A DNA stretch of 64,000 bases from Hygrophila difformis (Eukaryota > Streptophyta > Magnoliopsida > Lamiales > Acanthaceae): positions 24,176,064 through 24,240,063 of the forward strand of contig JAOANR010000015.1 in assembly GCA_030278955.1 (NCBI GenBank). Reading direction: 5' to 3'. A program made the position numbers and the translations under genes. Below are positions 10,889-23,659 of the stretch, one piece after another. How positions within the stretch are numbered: the first letter of the stretch is position 1; the number at the start of each line of letters is the position of its first letter. The notes below the pieces were generated by a model that searched no databases, was not told where the DNA came from, and worked only from the letters and a program-made list of their open reading frames with translations.

Positions 10889-13531
10889 TGTAACACCCCG
10901 GTTTTGATAACTCAAGCTGGGATGTCACCGCCACACCTTCCTAGCAAGACACGACTTCTTCGAGCTTGCTAGAGAGATGCAAGGCTATGGTTTTTCAGAA
11001 AATAATTTAAAACAAGCACATAAATAATTTAAATTAAAAATATCATAATTGCACACATGCAATATTTAATTATATCGCAGCAGAAATGTAAAAAAATGGA
11101 AATTGGCCAACATAGCCAAAACACGGGTTAAACAGGCCCGTTATGCAAGTCATGTAAAAACGAGAATAAATGTCTCCCCAAATTTCCCATGCATGCTCAT
11201 GCTCATAAACAATCCTTATACTCTGAAAGAAAAAGGAAAATAATAGTTTTGTCAGTATAAACATACTGAATAAGTTAACTCCTAGCATATGATAATGGGG
11301 TTTCAAAGCCTTTAACTAATTTAAGAAAAAGAGTTGAGTTGCCTTAAGCAAAATGGTAGACACTATATAAATTAACTTGGCTTAACAAAACAAATTTAAT
11401 TGCGCAATTTAAAAGCATGGATTCTAAGTATTCATAAACATAACTTCGCAAGTAAATAATTTAAAGGACATAATTTAAAAGCTAAATTAGGGAAATAATT
11501 TCAAGTCTTTGAATTCCCCGTCACTTCGAGATTAGGTATTTCAAGTCTCAAGTATTTCACGATTGCAGTGCAGTCAGCAACAAACTTTAGCCGGTAGCCC
11601 GGCGGCCGCAACCGTATCCGCCATATCCAGTATTACTCCGGAGCCTCGGGAAACCCATATGGATATTCACGGGAGTGTAGGCGTGTATCTCAACTGCCGT
11701 GTTGGCAGGCAATGTATATTTCGCCGTTTTGGCTCAGTTTGACACCATCGTCCATATAGGCACGACGCAGTTGGGAGGGCACCCTGCAGAGCACTCACCC
11801 CCTAATTTGTTTTTAATCAAGTCGTAAGGGGATTTTGAAAACGTTGTCTTTATTAATTTTTCTAAAGATCATCCGTTTGTTTGTATAGCAAATACCCATT
11901 TCACAATTTCTCAAACTTCTCAAATATGACTTCCACGTGTCGCTGTTCGCGCCATTCTCGTTTAAAAATCCATTTCACAGTCAATTAAGCTGAAAATTTA
12001 ACAGTATCTCGAAAAAAACCTTAACGAACAAGTTCCGTGTTTTAAGTTTTTCAAAACGAGATATAGAAACGAGTCAAAAGCTTGAATTTGTACAAAGACA
12101 TTAAGCTGTGAGGATTTAGATTGTAGCAACTTTCAAAGATACAATTTTTAACTTATCAAATGAACTCCAATTTTGATGAAATTTTGCAGAGGTATTCACG
12201 ACTCATAGATCTATAAATTTCATGTTCAAGATAGCTCCTAATTCGGCCCAGATCATGTGTCAAAATAGCCATCAAGTTCGAAAATTAAATCTGTCACCAT
12301 TTCAGGATTCGATAAGCATGCAGGTTAGTATAGGTTGGATTTTGGATAACAAATCTTACTGAAAAATTATGAAAATTTTTACAGAAAATAGATCTACATC
12401 TTAGGAACAATTCTTCAGTTTTGAGTTTTCTTGTTTGAGCATTTTAAAGAGTCCGAAAAATTCGTGCAAGAACACTGCGCATGTGAAATTTCTGTTTGAC
12501 AGATTTTATGGGGTTTTATTATTAGATCTTTGTTATTGGGTTGATTTTATCCACCAAAACCATAAGTAAGAAGTAACTTACATGAAATGGATCTACGGCT
12601 CTCTTAATTCGAAGTTGTGGCCTCCGGATTCGCTGTTTGCCTCCTAGATCCCTCGTACTTCCCCTTCTTGATCCGAATCGCGGTTGAAACGTGAAAATGT
12701 ACTGAATTAGGGTTTGAATTTGAATTTCGGAAGTAAAGTATTGACATACGCCTTACCACACGATCCACCTATGCTTGAGAGTCCTTAGATTCGTCTAACA
12801 CGCGTCCTCCTTCGATGTCTTCACTTCAAATGGCCTAGATCTAGAGTCTTCGGTGTATGCAAGTGTGTAGAAATTGTGATTGAGTTTGAAAGGCGTATGG
12901 GCTGATAAAGGGGGGGTATTTATAGCCCCCTAGCAACTCCTAAACGTCTGGGGTTAGATTTGTAGGTCTTGGACCTTAAGAAATGGAACAACCATCGAAA
13001 AATCCGGAGTCGGGCGAGAAAATCCCGCAACGCTGCAACAGCCGCCGGTGGCGCGGTCTCGGCGCGCTCCTTCTCCAGACCGCGCGGCGACCGCGCGGAC
13101 CCAGGTTGGGCCGCGGTCTGGGCCGGGTAGTGCGATTCCTGTCGGGCCTTTTTCTCCTCTCTTTTGAGCTTCTATCCTTCTACGTTTTGGGTTCTGATTT
13201 TTAGGCTATTCTTGGACTTTAAACTCCTATTTTTAAATCAGTGTCGGACTCGAATTAATTTCGTGTTCGAAATCTTGAGTCCATCGACATTTGGTTCACG
13301 TGCAATAATTTATTTAATTAAATTATTTTCGACTTCACGGTCTCTCCGAAATTAAATTCCTTTTTAATCTTTGAATTAAATTCCTTTTCTATTTTCATCT
13401 TTATTTTATTTATTTATTTATGTGTTTATTTATTTATTTATGTGGCTAATTTCGCGGGTATTACAGTCTACCCTCCTTAAGAATCAACTTCGTCCTCGAA
13501 GTTGCGTTTGACTAATTTCGCGGGTATTACA
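10889..13531 (-). mobile_element. Ty3/Gypsy (Tekay-like) element remnant, reverse: full 3' LTR, PPT and the outer 21 bp of the other LTR
   Basis: A full LTR lies at 10889-13465: TGTAACACC at the left and GGGTATTACA at the right, reading TGTAATACCCGCG on the minus strand. Next to it, 13466-13508 is the reverse complement of the conserved tail ACTTCGAGGACGAAGTTGATT plus the polypurine tract AAGGAGGGTAGAC, also seen at 51690-51727 in the complete element. A second copy of the last 21 bp of the LTR (ACTAATTTCGCGGGTATTACA) follows at 13511-13531. The element has therefore lost nearly its whole interior and other LTR. Its flanks AATGA and GTTTT do not match. GC-rich ORFs within the LTR (12983-13204) are not genes. 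Confidence 0.75.
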
Positions 13532-14214
13532 GTTTTCTTTGCTCCAATTATTGTTATGACTTCCCCAAATGTTATTGGTAAAGCGTGGGATAATCAATTG
13601 GCCCGTGGGAGTTGTCGAATTGTTTAGGGGAAATTATTGAATTATGATATCGCTAAGTATATGTGGATATGGATTATTAGCTGTTATGCTGTTGCCCCTC
13701 TGGGGTGGTTATTATAATGCATGGTATTGCATTATGAATGGATGGACATATTGGAAATGTCTGGTCGGGCAGCAGCAGGTGGCGCGCCCTTGGGGCGGTC
13801 TGGGGTGAAACAGCCCCAAGGCCGGAAGGGGCGACGTTTCGTGCGTCGTTCTGTTCGTTCTTCATGTTTAATTGTCTCGATTCGCGCTCAGAGTTGTTTT
13901 GGATTTTCCCCTACTTTAATTATTGATCTTAAGGTGATTGTTATTTCAAGAGAATTGCTGAATTCCTTGGAGGAATTGTTAAATCATGATATGTCGATTA
14001 TATCTTGTCGAATGAATTATGAAATTATACCTTAGCCTAGGGGCTATTTTTATTTATCAAATGCATTGAGAGGCATGTGAACTAGTGATAGGTGTTGGAT
14101 CATTTCTGTGACATTGTATATGCATGTCATTGCATTGGTATTGATATTTATGGACCCGATGGGTCGTTATGATGATGTGATTGATCAGGTAGCCTTTACC
14201 GGTGTTGTTGAGTC

Positions 14215-14350
14215 CCGATGGCCCTGCAGGGTGGTTATTTGGCTGTGATACCTGTGATGGGCTGTTATGCCTGTGATTTGGCTGTGATGCCTGTGATTTG
14301 GGCTGTGATACCTGTGATGGCTGTTATGCTTGTGATTTGGGTTGTGATGC
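14215..14350 (+). repeat. Minisatellite, unit GGCTGTGATACCTGTGAT
   Basis: About seven copies of an 18-20 bp unit (GGCTGTGATGCCTGTGATTT and variants) lie at the truncated end of the Gypsy LTR, directly before the giant LTR at 14351. Confidence 0.75.
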
Positions 14351-14772
14351 TGATAATGACCAAAATTGACTATTATTTTCAATCTATTTCCGTGTCTAAA
14401 CATGGACATTTGATCGCATTCCGGTCTTATTAAGCAGTTGAATTTAACAGATATTTGCAAATTTGTAAAAATAATAAGTTGGTATTGAAAAACACAAAAA
14501 TATTGCTTTTTAATTAAATTTGTGTTAAAAAATCCAAAAACATGATAAAAATATTAAAAATCTCATTCTTGATGTAATTTGAGAAAGATAGTCATTGGTT
14601 CGGTGATGTCTATTCAGTGGAACACGGGTCCATTAAATGGAACACTAGCCAATAACCAAATTAGAAGAAATGCATATACTATATATATGTATATTTTTTT
14701 ATTTATATTTACATATTTATATATTTATATTTTAAAAAAAGAAATGAATTAAATGAAAAGTGGTATTAGAGG

Positions 14773-15518
14773 TAGGGGTGGACAAAATATTCGAACCGAT
14801 TCGTTGAACCGCTGAATCGAACCGAAATCGAACCGAATTTCCGGTTAACTGAGGACCCCGGAGCAAATACAAATATCATATTTCAGTATTCGTCCGGTTC
14901 AAATACAAATACAAATACTTTAATTTTTTCCTCCGGTTAACCGAACCGAACCGAATATATTTATTTTATTTTAAAAGTTATATATAGTGTAAATATTATA
15001 GATATTTGATGGTATAAAATTATATAGATAATATATATCATTATTTATTTAATTATTTAAGTATATAATAAAACAAATATAAAAAACTAAAGAGCTAATT
15101 ATCAAAATATATCACCATAATTAATAAGCCTATATTGATTTTTGTCTTTCAGAATACCCTATTATTAAAATATACCTCTACATTAAGATTTGTTACATAT
15201 ACTAACATATTTTGATTACATTGAAAAGAACCATTTGATTCCATAGTTATATGTATATTTTTTTTTTCTGAGTGTAATAACCTCGTCCGACCTTCTTAAA
15301 ATGTATAATCAAGTTTTCATTTCTTAAATATTTGAGTTTCGTAGATTTTTAAATATTCGAACCGAAACGTTTAACCGCTAAATCTAATCGAAACCAAACC
15401 CCCGGTTAACCGAGGACTCCGGTTACAAATACAAATACTAAAATGAAGTATTTGCCCGGTTCAAATACAAATACAAATACCTGAAAAATTCAGGTTAACC
15501 GAACCGTGCCCACCCCTA
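14773..15518. mobile_element. hAT-type MITE, 746 bp
   Basis: A perfect 8-bp target duplication ATTAGAGG lies at 14765-14772 and 15519-15526. Inverted ends are TAGGGGTGGACA and TAGGGGTGGGCA. Subterminal blocks of CGAACCGAA, GGTTAACCGA and ACAAATACAAATACT occur near both ends in inverted arrangement. It is non-coding and AT-rich in the middle. Confidence 0.85.
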
Positions 15519-15526
15519 ATTAGAGG

Positions 15527-16290
15527 TGGGGCCCACCAACCATCTTCCCCAACTTGCAATTCAATTGCAAAATTGAATCGGGAAGCACAACAGCCTCCGT
15601 CCAATCTCAGGCCACTGCCGGTCTTCTTCTCCGGCGATCCATCTCCAATTCCGATCAACAGCTCCAGATGCCCCTGCTAACAACCACCATTTCTGCTCAA
15701 ATCCAGCAACCTCGAGTTTCGATTCAACCTCAAAGCCCCAAAATCCAATTTCCCTCAAATTGGAGATTTAAGCCGCTGCCCTGCCTGCTTTCTGGCAACA
15801 CCACCACCGTCACCACCGGACCTCGTCCTCACACCGCTGCTCCCATCACAAATCCGGCCACCCTTCTCCAGCCGCCGACCATCTCCTCCTTCGGCGAGCT
15901 CAACCTCCAGCCCCATTTCCGGCGAGACCCATCTTCATCTCCGGTCACCACTCCACTGCCCCTTTCCTCCAGGCGCTGCCTACGCCAACCGCCGGACGCC
16001 CTTCTCCAATCGCCTCAGTCCAGCCGGCCACCACCATCTCCCTCGTCGATTCCGGCAGCCCCAAACCTCCTCCCGCCACCACCGGACAAGCCACGGCCAC
16101 TTGCCGTCGCCCCGGTCCCCATTTTCGCCAACCCATCAAACCCTCATTTTATCCCGCCGGATCTCCGACCACCTCCTCTCCTCCGGCGAGCTCAACCCCA
16201 AGCAGCCCATTTCCGGCCATTCCCAGATTTCACTTCGAAAGCAACAAGAAAACTAAAGACAAAAACAAGATGGTGGATTAAATTAAATTT
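15527..16290. other. C/T-rich, proline-coding-like insert; no credible gene
   Basis: A plus-strand frame (15554-16294) stays open for 246 codons, but its composition is CCGGCGA/CTCC-rich low complexity with internal near-repeats (around 15880 and 16165). It lies inside a retrotransposon LTR and shows no domain. It looks like GC-rich repeat DNA that is open by composition. Confidence 0.5.
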
Positions 16291-16299
16291 GTGATGCAA

Positions 16300-16830
16300 A
16301 ATAATTTTGGTGCGGTAAAGAAGAAGTGGTGCGGTTTAATTTAGTCAAAGAGGAGGTGCGGTATGATTTTTGGAAAGCATAGAGGTGCGGGCTATTTATG
16401 GGAGGAAGAAGAGGTACGGTCTTCATGGGATGGGATAGGTGCGGTCTTAAACCGCACATCATAAAAGATACCGCACCTGGAGAATTGTTGAAGAAAAATG
16501 CTAAGTATTGATATTAGGTACGATTTATTGAGTACAATATTGATGATGTGCGGTCCTAATGGAAGAAACCGCACATGATGAAGAAAAGAAGAAGAGACCG
16601 CACCTCATTGGATGAAAAGTGGAGTGGGGCCCGTACCTGAAAAGTTCAGAAGATCCAGGGATCTCAAGTCCCGCAGGCACATCATTAATAAATTCACTCA
16701 ACCCAGACTTGAAGACCCGTCCCTTTCTGCACAAAACTCTGAAAAGCAAAAAGTGAAAAAGGTGAAAGTGAATGGAAAATGGTGTGTGGTGCGGTGTAGC
16801 TCTCTTTAATAAACCGCACTTGTGATTTGA
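16300..16830 (+). repeat. Palindrome array, GTGCGGT/ACCGCAC type (promoter-side array, copy 1)
   Basis: More than ten occurrences of GGTGCGGT or ACCGCAC, spaced about 20-60 bp and partly paired as inverted repeats, lie upstream of the GGGCCTAGGGTTT block. The position corresponds to the array at 32525-32990 in the solo LTR copy. Confidence 0.75.
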
Positions 16831-17879
16831 CCTAATGGGTACCTAATGGGCCTAGGGTTTAATATTTGCTTATTAATAGGTGCTCTCACTTCACATCAAA
16901 AAGCCCCCCTCCATATTTTGAAATCTTGCCTATGTGCTGTTGGGTGCTCAAAAATATTATAGTTAGCTAGTTTAGATTTAATTTTTGCAATGTAGTGTTA
17001 ATTTTTGCTTTTCATACCCTAAAATGTGCAATATGTCTACTGTGTTATTTTTGAAAAATGAATGATGGCATGAGTTAGACTTGACACAATAAAAATATTA
17101 TTCTTGTCTCATGTGTTGTTTTAGATTTGTTATTTAGTGCATTGATGGAATGTGATTGCTGGGAATGTAATATTACTGAGAATATGAGATTGCTGGGAAT
17201 CTTATTTTTTAATGTTTTAAGATTATTACATTTGGTTAGATTGTGAATCTCAGATTTCCCATTCTAATAAATTTACCATAATGTCCTTGAATTTCAATTA
17301 AACGAATGTTATAAATATGTCATTTTGCTACACAATAGAAATATTTAAGCCGGTTTATTTTTTAAAATATTGAAAATTCTTTATATGTAATTTATTGTAT
17401 GATAATTACTTATTTAATATCTCTAAATCCTTATTATTTTTGTTTTATATGTAGAAGAAAAGTAAATTTTAAGAAAATATGAAAATATATATTAAAATAT
17501 GAGAATATATATAATAAAAAATATGTTTAAATAATTTCAATTTTTCAATTGATTTTTTAAAATTAAATTTCATATATTTATCATTTTTTAAAATACAAAT
17601 ATCTAAATTTATAAAATAAAATAAGTATAAAAAGTGAGAGTATAAAAGTCAAATTAGTATAAAAGTATGTAAAGTAGAGGTGGTAATCTAAGATTACCTG
17701 CCCTCCAGGTGGGAATATGATTCCCACCTAAAACACTCAACATTCCCACCTTGGTGGGAATGTGACATTCCCACATGAAACATGCCCCGAACCAAACATG
17801 GGCATGTTTCATTCCCTACCCAAGATTCCCAGTGGGAATCTCAAATCCCCCGAACCAAACGCCTCGTTAGAAAATTTTG

Positions 17880-18240
17880 CAAAAACACTCACGTCGCCAA
17901 ACCTCACGTCGTGAACCCATGGTTCACGACGTAATTTTTGCAGTTTAGTGATGTAAGCCCAAATGCCTTAGAAATTTTCATAAACAATTCCCGTCGCAAG
18001 ACTCACGTCGTGAACCTAGGTTCATGACGTAATTTAATGTTTTGCGACGTGGAACTCACTCTTTTCAAAAACCCACAAATTCTGATTTCTGACCACACGT
18101 CGCAAGGCACCACGTCGCAATTTAGTCTCGCGACGTGCACACCCCTTTATTTCCAAAATTCCCTAACCCACCTATGTGTCGCAAGCCCTCACGTCGTGAT
18201 CCCATGGATTACGACGTAATTTCTGTCTTGTGACGTGAAG
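17880..18240 (+). repeat. Palindrome array, CACGTCG/CGACGTG type (transcribed-side array, copy 1)
   Basis: Repeated dyads include CACGTCGTGAACC...GGTTCACGACGT (centred near 17919, 18015 and 18202) and CACGTCGCAA...TTGCGACGTG (near 18050-18140). The array occupies the same place relative to the LTR 3' end as the arrays at 33875-34465 and 57605-58175: about 2.5 kb once the 940-bp insertion is subtracted. Confidence 0.8.
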
Positions 18241-19763
18241 GCACTCTCATGCCAAATTTTTATTCTCCATTTTTTTCTCACTTAATTAATTGAACGCTTA
18301 CATCATTAATTAAATATCAAAATTAGTAATAATCGACATCAATGATTAACTTGGTATAAGGAATGTTGTTCAATTCACCATTAAAATATTTTTTGTATAA
18401 ATATTAATGCTCTAATAGTCTAAGCATATGATCCGGACTGTAATTAATTATGTGATGAAAGATTATTTAGACATAGTGAGCAATTATGGAATGAATTCCA
18501 TACCTTACATTAGAAACCAATGTCTCTCATACAATATTATTTTTATTTTTATAAAATCCCAAAAATATTTTCTTACATTTATTTTGGTCTTCACCCATAT
18601 TTGTATGAAGTAGGTAATAAGGGATATCACAGATCAGTGTTGGCAAAAAAGGTCTCTTTTCAAGGGATACGACTAGCTACTCAGCCAGCTTCTAGTTGGA
18701 TACAGTTTTATTTTCTTTATTTTAATTTCAAACCTGAATTCCAATCTGTAATGAAAGTCAGTTGATATCTGTCAATGTTATCTGATAATTATTGCAGAGA
18801 GGAAACATGTAGGTTTTTATCCAAATTCGCAGATGTAGAGGCCCAACTGATAGCGGCACTGTCATTATAGGAATTTCTATTGTCTAAAATCACTCCACTC
18901 AAATGATTAGGCAGTGAGGTCATGGATATTTGCAATCCAGCTCACCCTAATTATTTTGCCATCTTTTTTAGCCAAAATAAAATGTGCATTCGAACTTCTC
19001 TTATCTCAGGCTATTCCATCTTTGTGTATCAAAATTCTGTCTAATCCCACCATATATTTTGGGATAATTTATTTTGTCTTTTTATAGTAAATTATGCATG
19101 ATATTATTATGTAAATACTGTGGTCAAATTATTTGAGATCCTTCCCTTGGACATAGAAGTCTTTATTTGAATCAGATGTCTCATAATAAATTTCCAACAA
19201 TTTTATAAAATCCATATCTAAGTAAGGGATACATTTCAAAGTTATGACTAATTCATATCCGACTGGGGGTTGATTTTGGGAAATCAGAAGCAGAATAAGC
19301 GATTAGGTCTCACCTACACTGAAAGGATCTGTATTTTAACAGAGAGTTTAGTATCTGTTTAGGGAATGATTTTCAAATATCTATTATTTTCGAAAATTGC
19401 TATATGTTGGAAGTCTGGTATTAAATATTTGCACTAATTCAAGGACCACTTGGATTATGAAGAGGTGTGATAAATAATATCAGAGGAACAACGTGTAGGG
19501 CCTTGGTTATCTTCTAGGATAGGGTTGAGTATTCTTGCAACTGCTATTTTCTTCTGCCAAAGCCTAAATTCGAGTCTCGAATGATTACATCCGGAACAAA
19601 TTAATTTATTAGTTTGTTTCATTTAGTTTGTATCTCATAATCACCTAGATGTCTCTAAGCACTTCGAGTGGCTTACAGGTGTTTGGGAATTCTGGATCTG
19701 CATCCGGTCACCAAGACTGGGGCTCTTTTACACTAACGGACGAGATATCTTTTAAAACTTCTG

Positions 19764-20703
19764 TGACATGGAAGTCAGAACCAACCAGTCAAATAATCTA
19801 GTCAAATAATCTGGATAAGTCTTTCAGCGAATTCGAGCCATCTAATTTGAAAAGTTTAAGCGCCACCTTTAGGCCTAAATGGGGGAAAAACAATTGGGCT
19901 CAAGAGGCCCAAGGCCCAAGACATCAAAGAATGAGCGTCGGACCTGTTATTGACCTCGCTGGAGCCCCGCCGGAAGATACCCGGAATTTGACCGGATGGC
20001 CACGAACATTCCAAACTCTCAAGGGACCAAGTCCATGGACTTGGAAAATTAAAAGAGATGTCCGCGGCCCAAGCTCAAGCAGCATAAAGGAGGATGCACA
20101 GGCGCTGTACTGAAATTGAGACCTGATGTATTGAACTGGAGCCAAGATGTACTGAACGTGAAGCTCCATGTACTTAATGTCAAGCCTTATATACGGAACT
20201 TGAGTCAAGATATAATTAACTTGGGGCTCGTATATAATCACCTATTTTGTTGTTCTTTTCATGTTCTTTTACTTAGAATAAATTACTAAGTGTCCAACAT
20301 GGACTTGGATGAGGGCCTATATATATGACCCCCTCCACCGTTGTATCTTTCATCTTTGAACATTATGAAAACATGAAGTTAGTTTGCTTGAGAGCACCCT
20401 CACTTTTCTCTTTCAAAGATCAATGAGAGTATTGAGGAAACCGAAAATCCTCACCCGAGAGAAATCTCAACCTCTTCGTTGAAGCTAGTTCTTGAGCTAG
20501 TGTCACGGTTCCGGAGACTTGAAGCTATTTCCGGAGACTACACCATTGTTGAAGATTGTGGAGGAGACGGGGAACTTCGTTCATCGTTTCAAAGCTTGAT
20601 TCAAGTTTGGTAGCTTCCTTATCAATCACTTTTTCCATATCCATCTTCTTCATCTTTCCATCCTACTTCTTTTTCAAGAACGTATCCTATAAGATCCATG
20701 GCA
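19764..20703 (+). mobile_element. Solo LTR, 940 bp
   Basis: It begins TGACATGG and ends CCATGGCA, with a perfect 5-bp duplication TTCTG at 19759-19763 and 20704-20708. It interrupts the giant LTR, whose uninterrupted sequence is seen at 36180-36200. A CTATATATATGACC TATA-like motif lies near 20310. The lineage (Copia or Gypsy) is unknown. Confidence 0.85.
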
Positions 20704-21705
20704 TTCTGAGTGATAGGATTTTAAAGGCTTTCTTTACTGCTTTCTTTACCGCTTTCTTTTAAATGCTTTTATAGAGGTCACTCGGAAGGGTTAGAGGACG
20801 GCCGTCGCGTATAAGGTTTAAGAGTTATGGAAAGGTTCGAGATTTTAGTTGAAATCTTTGGGTGTGACCGGGGGAATGATAGGAGTAGTACTTGGCATCT
20901 CAGTCAATGAGGTATCAGGTGTTGCTTCTCCACCACAGATGAATAATATACCTTGTAATGCATTGCACAGGTAGTTATGAGTCTGTGGTATCTTAGATTT
21001 TGAATTCTTAAGAGCATGTTGTAAGTACCTGTCTGTTAATGGGAACATAGTATAGAGAACATGAGAATTAGCTAACTGAATGGATTATCCGAAACAAAGA
21101 TTTGTGTAACAAAACAGAAGTTTAATTGTGTTTCATCTGAATCTTGTCCAACTTTTATTCTTTTCTTCCTATGCCTTCCGTCACATTTTAAATTTGCTTT
21201 CTAGAATAGCTTAGTATAATTTTCTTAGCTTTCTTAGAATAATTTTTAATTGCTTACTTAGATTAAATTTTAATTGCTTCCTTGGAGTAAATTTAATTGC
21301 TTTCTTAGAACAAATTTACCAGCTTTCTATAATAGTTTTAATCCGCTTTGTAGAATAATTTAATTTGCTTTCATAGCTTAGTTTAAATTTTGTACATTAG
21401 ATGATAGTTTTCAAACTCCAAACTGATTTGAGTAATACGAGTGGAAAATCTTAGACATGGGACCTGCTTCTATCGCACATCATTCAGTGAACGATCCGGT
21501 CTGATTATAAATTACTGCAATTTTTGACAGTGCGTTTTCCGGCCACTGTTTCTTAACACGAGTAATGAAACGTGACAATCTATAAATATATCCCTAATCC
21601 CAACTCCATAATCATAAAGTGGTTTCATTAAATAAAATTAAACCGGGACTAATACTCTTTCAAAAATACTCGTGTGGGAAATTCTCAAAAGTTTCAATAA
21701 CCTAT

Positions 21706-22059
21706 TTAGCCTTTTGGCCCCTTAGTTAGTTTAGTTACGTTGTGTAATGTAGCAAAGATTAAGAGTCAAGGACTAAATGGATTATATTAGTATTTTTGGA
21801 GGATGAATTTATTAATTACCAAAATTAATAAAAGAAATTGGAAACTAACATATATACAAGATGATTTGGGTTGTCATTCATGAAAAATCCTTTTTAGTAC
21901 CATAGTATATCAGATATGTTATGTTAGGGCGCAATCAAGTCAAATGACTTGATGTGTTGCGGCCATTATACATTGTTGATCCACTTTGTAAATCGACGGT
22001 TGAGATTAACTTGAGGGTTTAAATAGTAATTTACTATATTACTCCAAAGTATACTTCAG
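21706..22059. other. Intergenic, nothing recognised
   Basis: AT-rich sequence following the retrotransposon nest; no open frame of interest. Confidence 0.5.
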
Positions 22060-22375
22060 TACATTTCGGCAACAATATATATATATATATTTTGGCGATT
22101 TGTTGATTAATAACGATGTGCTACAATATATTTCAGCGACAGACATAGTGTTCTCAACGACGAGCGACGTATTATAGTATATTTCAACGACATGCTATAG
22201 TATTTTTCAGCGGCTTGATCAATGTGCATTTCAGCGACTCATATATGTTGAAATCCTAATTTTTTGGTTTAACATATTTCAGTGACGAGTTGTGTGTATT
22301 TCAGTGATATACTATATAATATTTCAGCGACATGCCATGGTATTTTTCAGCGATAATCTGTGTATATTTTCAGCT
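22060..22375 (+). repeat. Degenerate short repeats of TATTTCAGCGAC
   Basis: About a dozen copies of (T)ATTTCAGCGAC(A) or variants, irregularly spaced at roughly 20-35 bp and alternating with CATGCTATAGTATTTTT-like spacers. This could be the subterminal region of an unidentified DNA transposon; no ends were identified. Confidence 0.6.
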
Positions 22376-22399
22376 TGACTGTTATATATTTTTTTGGAC

Positions 22400-23650
22400 A
22401 ACTTTACCCTCTGTAATTTTGAACCACCGAATTTGAATGAATGGTGGAGATGTTGTGTCTTAATGGACCAGGTTTTGTTGTATATTCAAAACTGATGTTC
22501 GAACTCCAGAAATGAACTCCACGGAAAATCTTATCCAGAGCTAGATAATTATGGAAACACAGCTACAACACTCCGGATGGGAACCCAATGGATCTTTGGG
22601 ACTTTTTATTAGATCAACTATTTTGAACAGGAAAATTACTTCACAGGATAAGCAAAGAGCCCACAAGGCATGGAGATCACCGAGTTAAGGAAAGGGGAGT
22701 TTCCGTACCTGGGATGTCTGCTACATTGTTAAAAACAAGTAAATGCATTCTTCACAGTACGACTTTTAGCCAGAATTCCTTCGATTACATCCAGAGCAAA
22801 TTGTGTGGAAACAAAAGTCGGTCTCTGCAGCAAAGTTTTCGAGATCTATCTTACTGCTGTAGGTTGGAGTTTAGTGCCATTTTTGGTACTGAGCCTTGGG
22901 CAAATCAGACTTGGAGATTGCATTCGAGGCCGTTTGAGTGGAGTTGGTGATAACACTCATGGGGACTGTCCAATGCATTAATAGGTGATACCTGTGCATA
23001 ACAAAAACAAGAAGGATGATCTCTTCACATGTTTCGTCAAGGAAAACTCAAAGTGGGTGGCTTTGGGGAGTTGGGGTTAGTTGCGAGAAAGCCTACACCA
23101 AAATGGAGTCTTGGTTTGACAACTATCTGCTTGAGGATCGGAGTGAAAGCAGATTTACGTTCACTAATGTGTGTGGTTGTAGGCCATTGTTCGAATACAT
23201 AGTGGAACTCTCCTGGATTGGTATCCCCAGACGTAGGTTGAAGGCCGAACTGAATTAACAACTCATTATGTGTATTTATTCTTTATGCTAGTTTATATTT
23301 CCGTTGTATATGATTACTGGAATTCTTAATCCGTTCGTTTATTCTGTATGATAAAACTCGTATATTGAACCAGTTGCATAAAGGACAAAATCTCGTTATA
23401 TCCGTGGACTCAACAAAACTCTATTATGATATTCTGGTGATTCAATTCAATAATTATACTATAAAAAAATATCCTAAATTCCAATTAAATTAGGCCCAGT
23501 TAGTGGTACGTAGAAACAATGTGAACTTAATATTCATCCCTATGGTTTGACGACGATGTAGGTAATCTTATAGGATTTTTATGTGTTATTTTCTATCATT
23601 ATTTGTATTATCGATTAAATATAGATTTTTTTTGTTATTTGGTATTGGCA
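22400..23650 (+). other. Unassigned region with two weak open frames
   Basis: Frames at 22714-22950 and 23016-23258 have somewhat protein-like composition but no recognised motif, promoter or splice pattern. They could be remnants of one unknown gene. From 23260 to 23650 I see nothing. Confidence 0.35.
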
Positions 23651-23659
23651 ATTTGGGGG

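Larger units (their letters stand above)
9763..14350 (+). mobile_element. Ty3/Gypsy-type LTR (TGTAACATCCC start), interrupted and lacking a clear 3' end
   Basis: It starts TGTAACATCCCAATTAATT at 9763, the usual start of this class of plant Gypsy LTR. It contains a minisatellite at 10630-10790, is interrupted by a reversed Gypsy LTR (10889-13531), and resumes to 14350 with a second minisatellite at 14215-14350. No GGGTGTTACA end is found before the giant LTR starts at 14351. The flank CCTAT (9758-9762) recurs at 21701-21705, just beyond the giant LTR, which may be the outer target duplication of the whole nest. Confidence 0.55.
14351..21696 (+). mobile_element. Giant LTR family, copy 1 (with nested insertions)
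   Basis: The start (TGATAATGACCAAAATTG) and end (CTCAAAAGTTTCA) match those of the solo LTR at 32230-37101. Long stretches align in order: 14351-14570 with 32230-32450, 16840-16870 (GGGCCTAGGGTTT) with 33060, 18613-19760 with 34690-36180, and 20705-21696 with 36187-37101. Nested within are a hAT MITE (14773-15518), a C/T-rich insert of uncertain nature (15527-16290), a probable MITE (about 17150-17870) and a 940-bp solo LTR (19764-20703). No target duplication is found (GATGC on the left, ATAAC on the right), so this copy has probably been rearranged. The core promoter is decayed compared with the other copies. Confidence 0.8.

Noticed and set aside
15554..16294. 246-codon open frame rich in Pro and Ser
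   Set aside because: C/T-rich low-complexity DNA inside an LTR, with no domain, no start context and internal near-repeats; probably open by composition.
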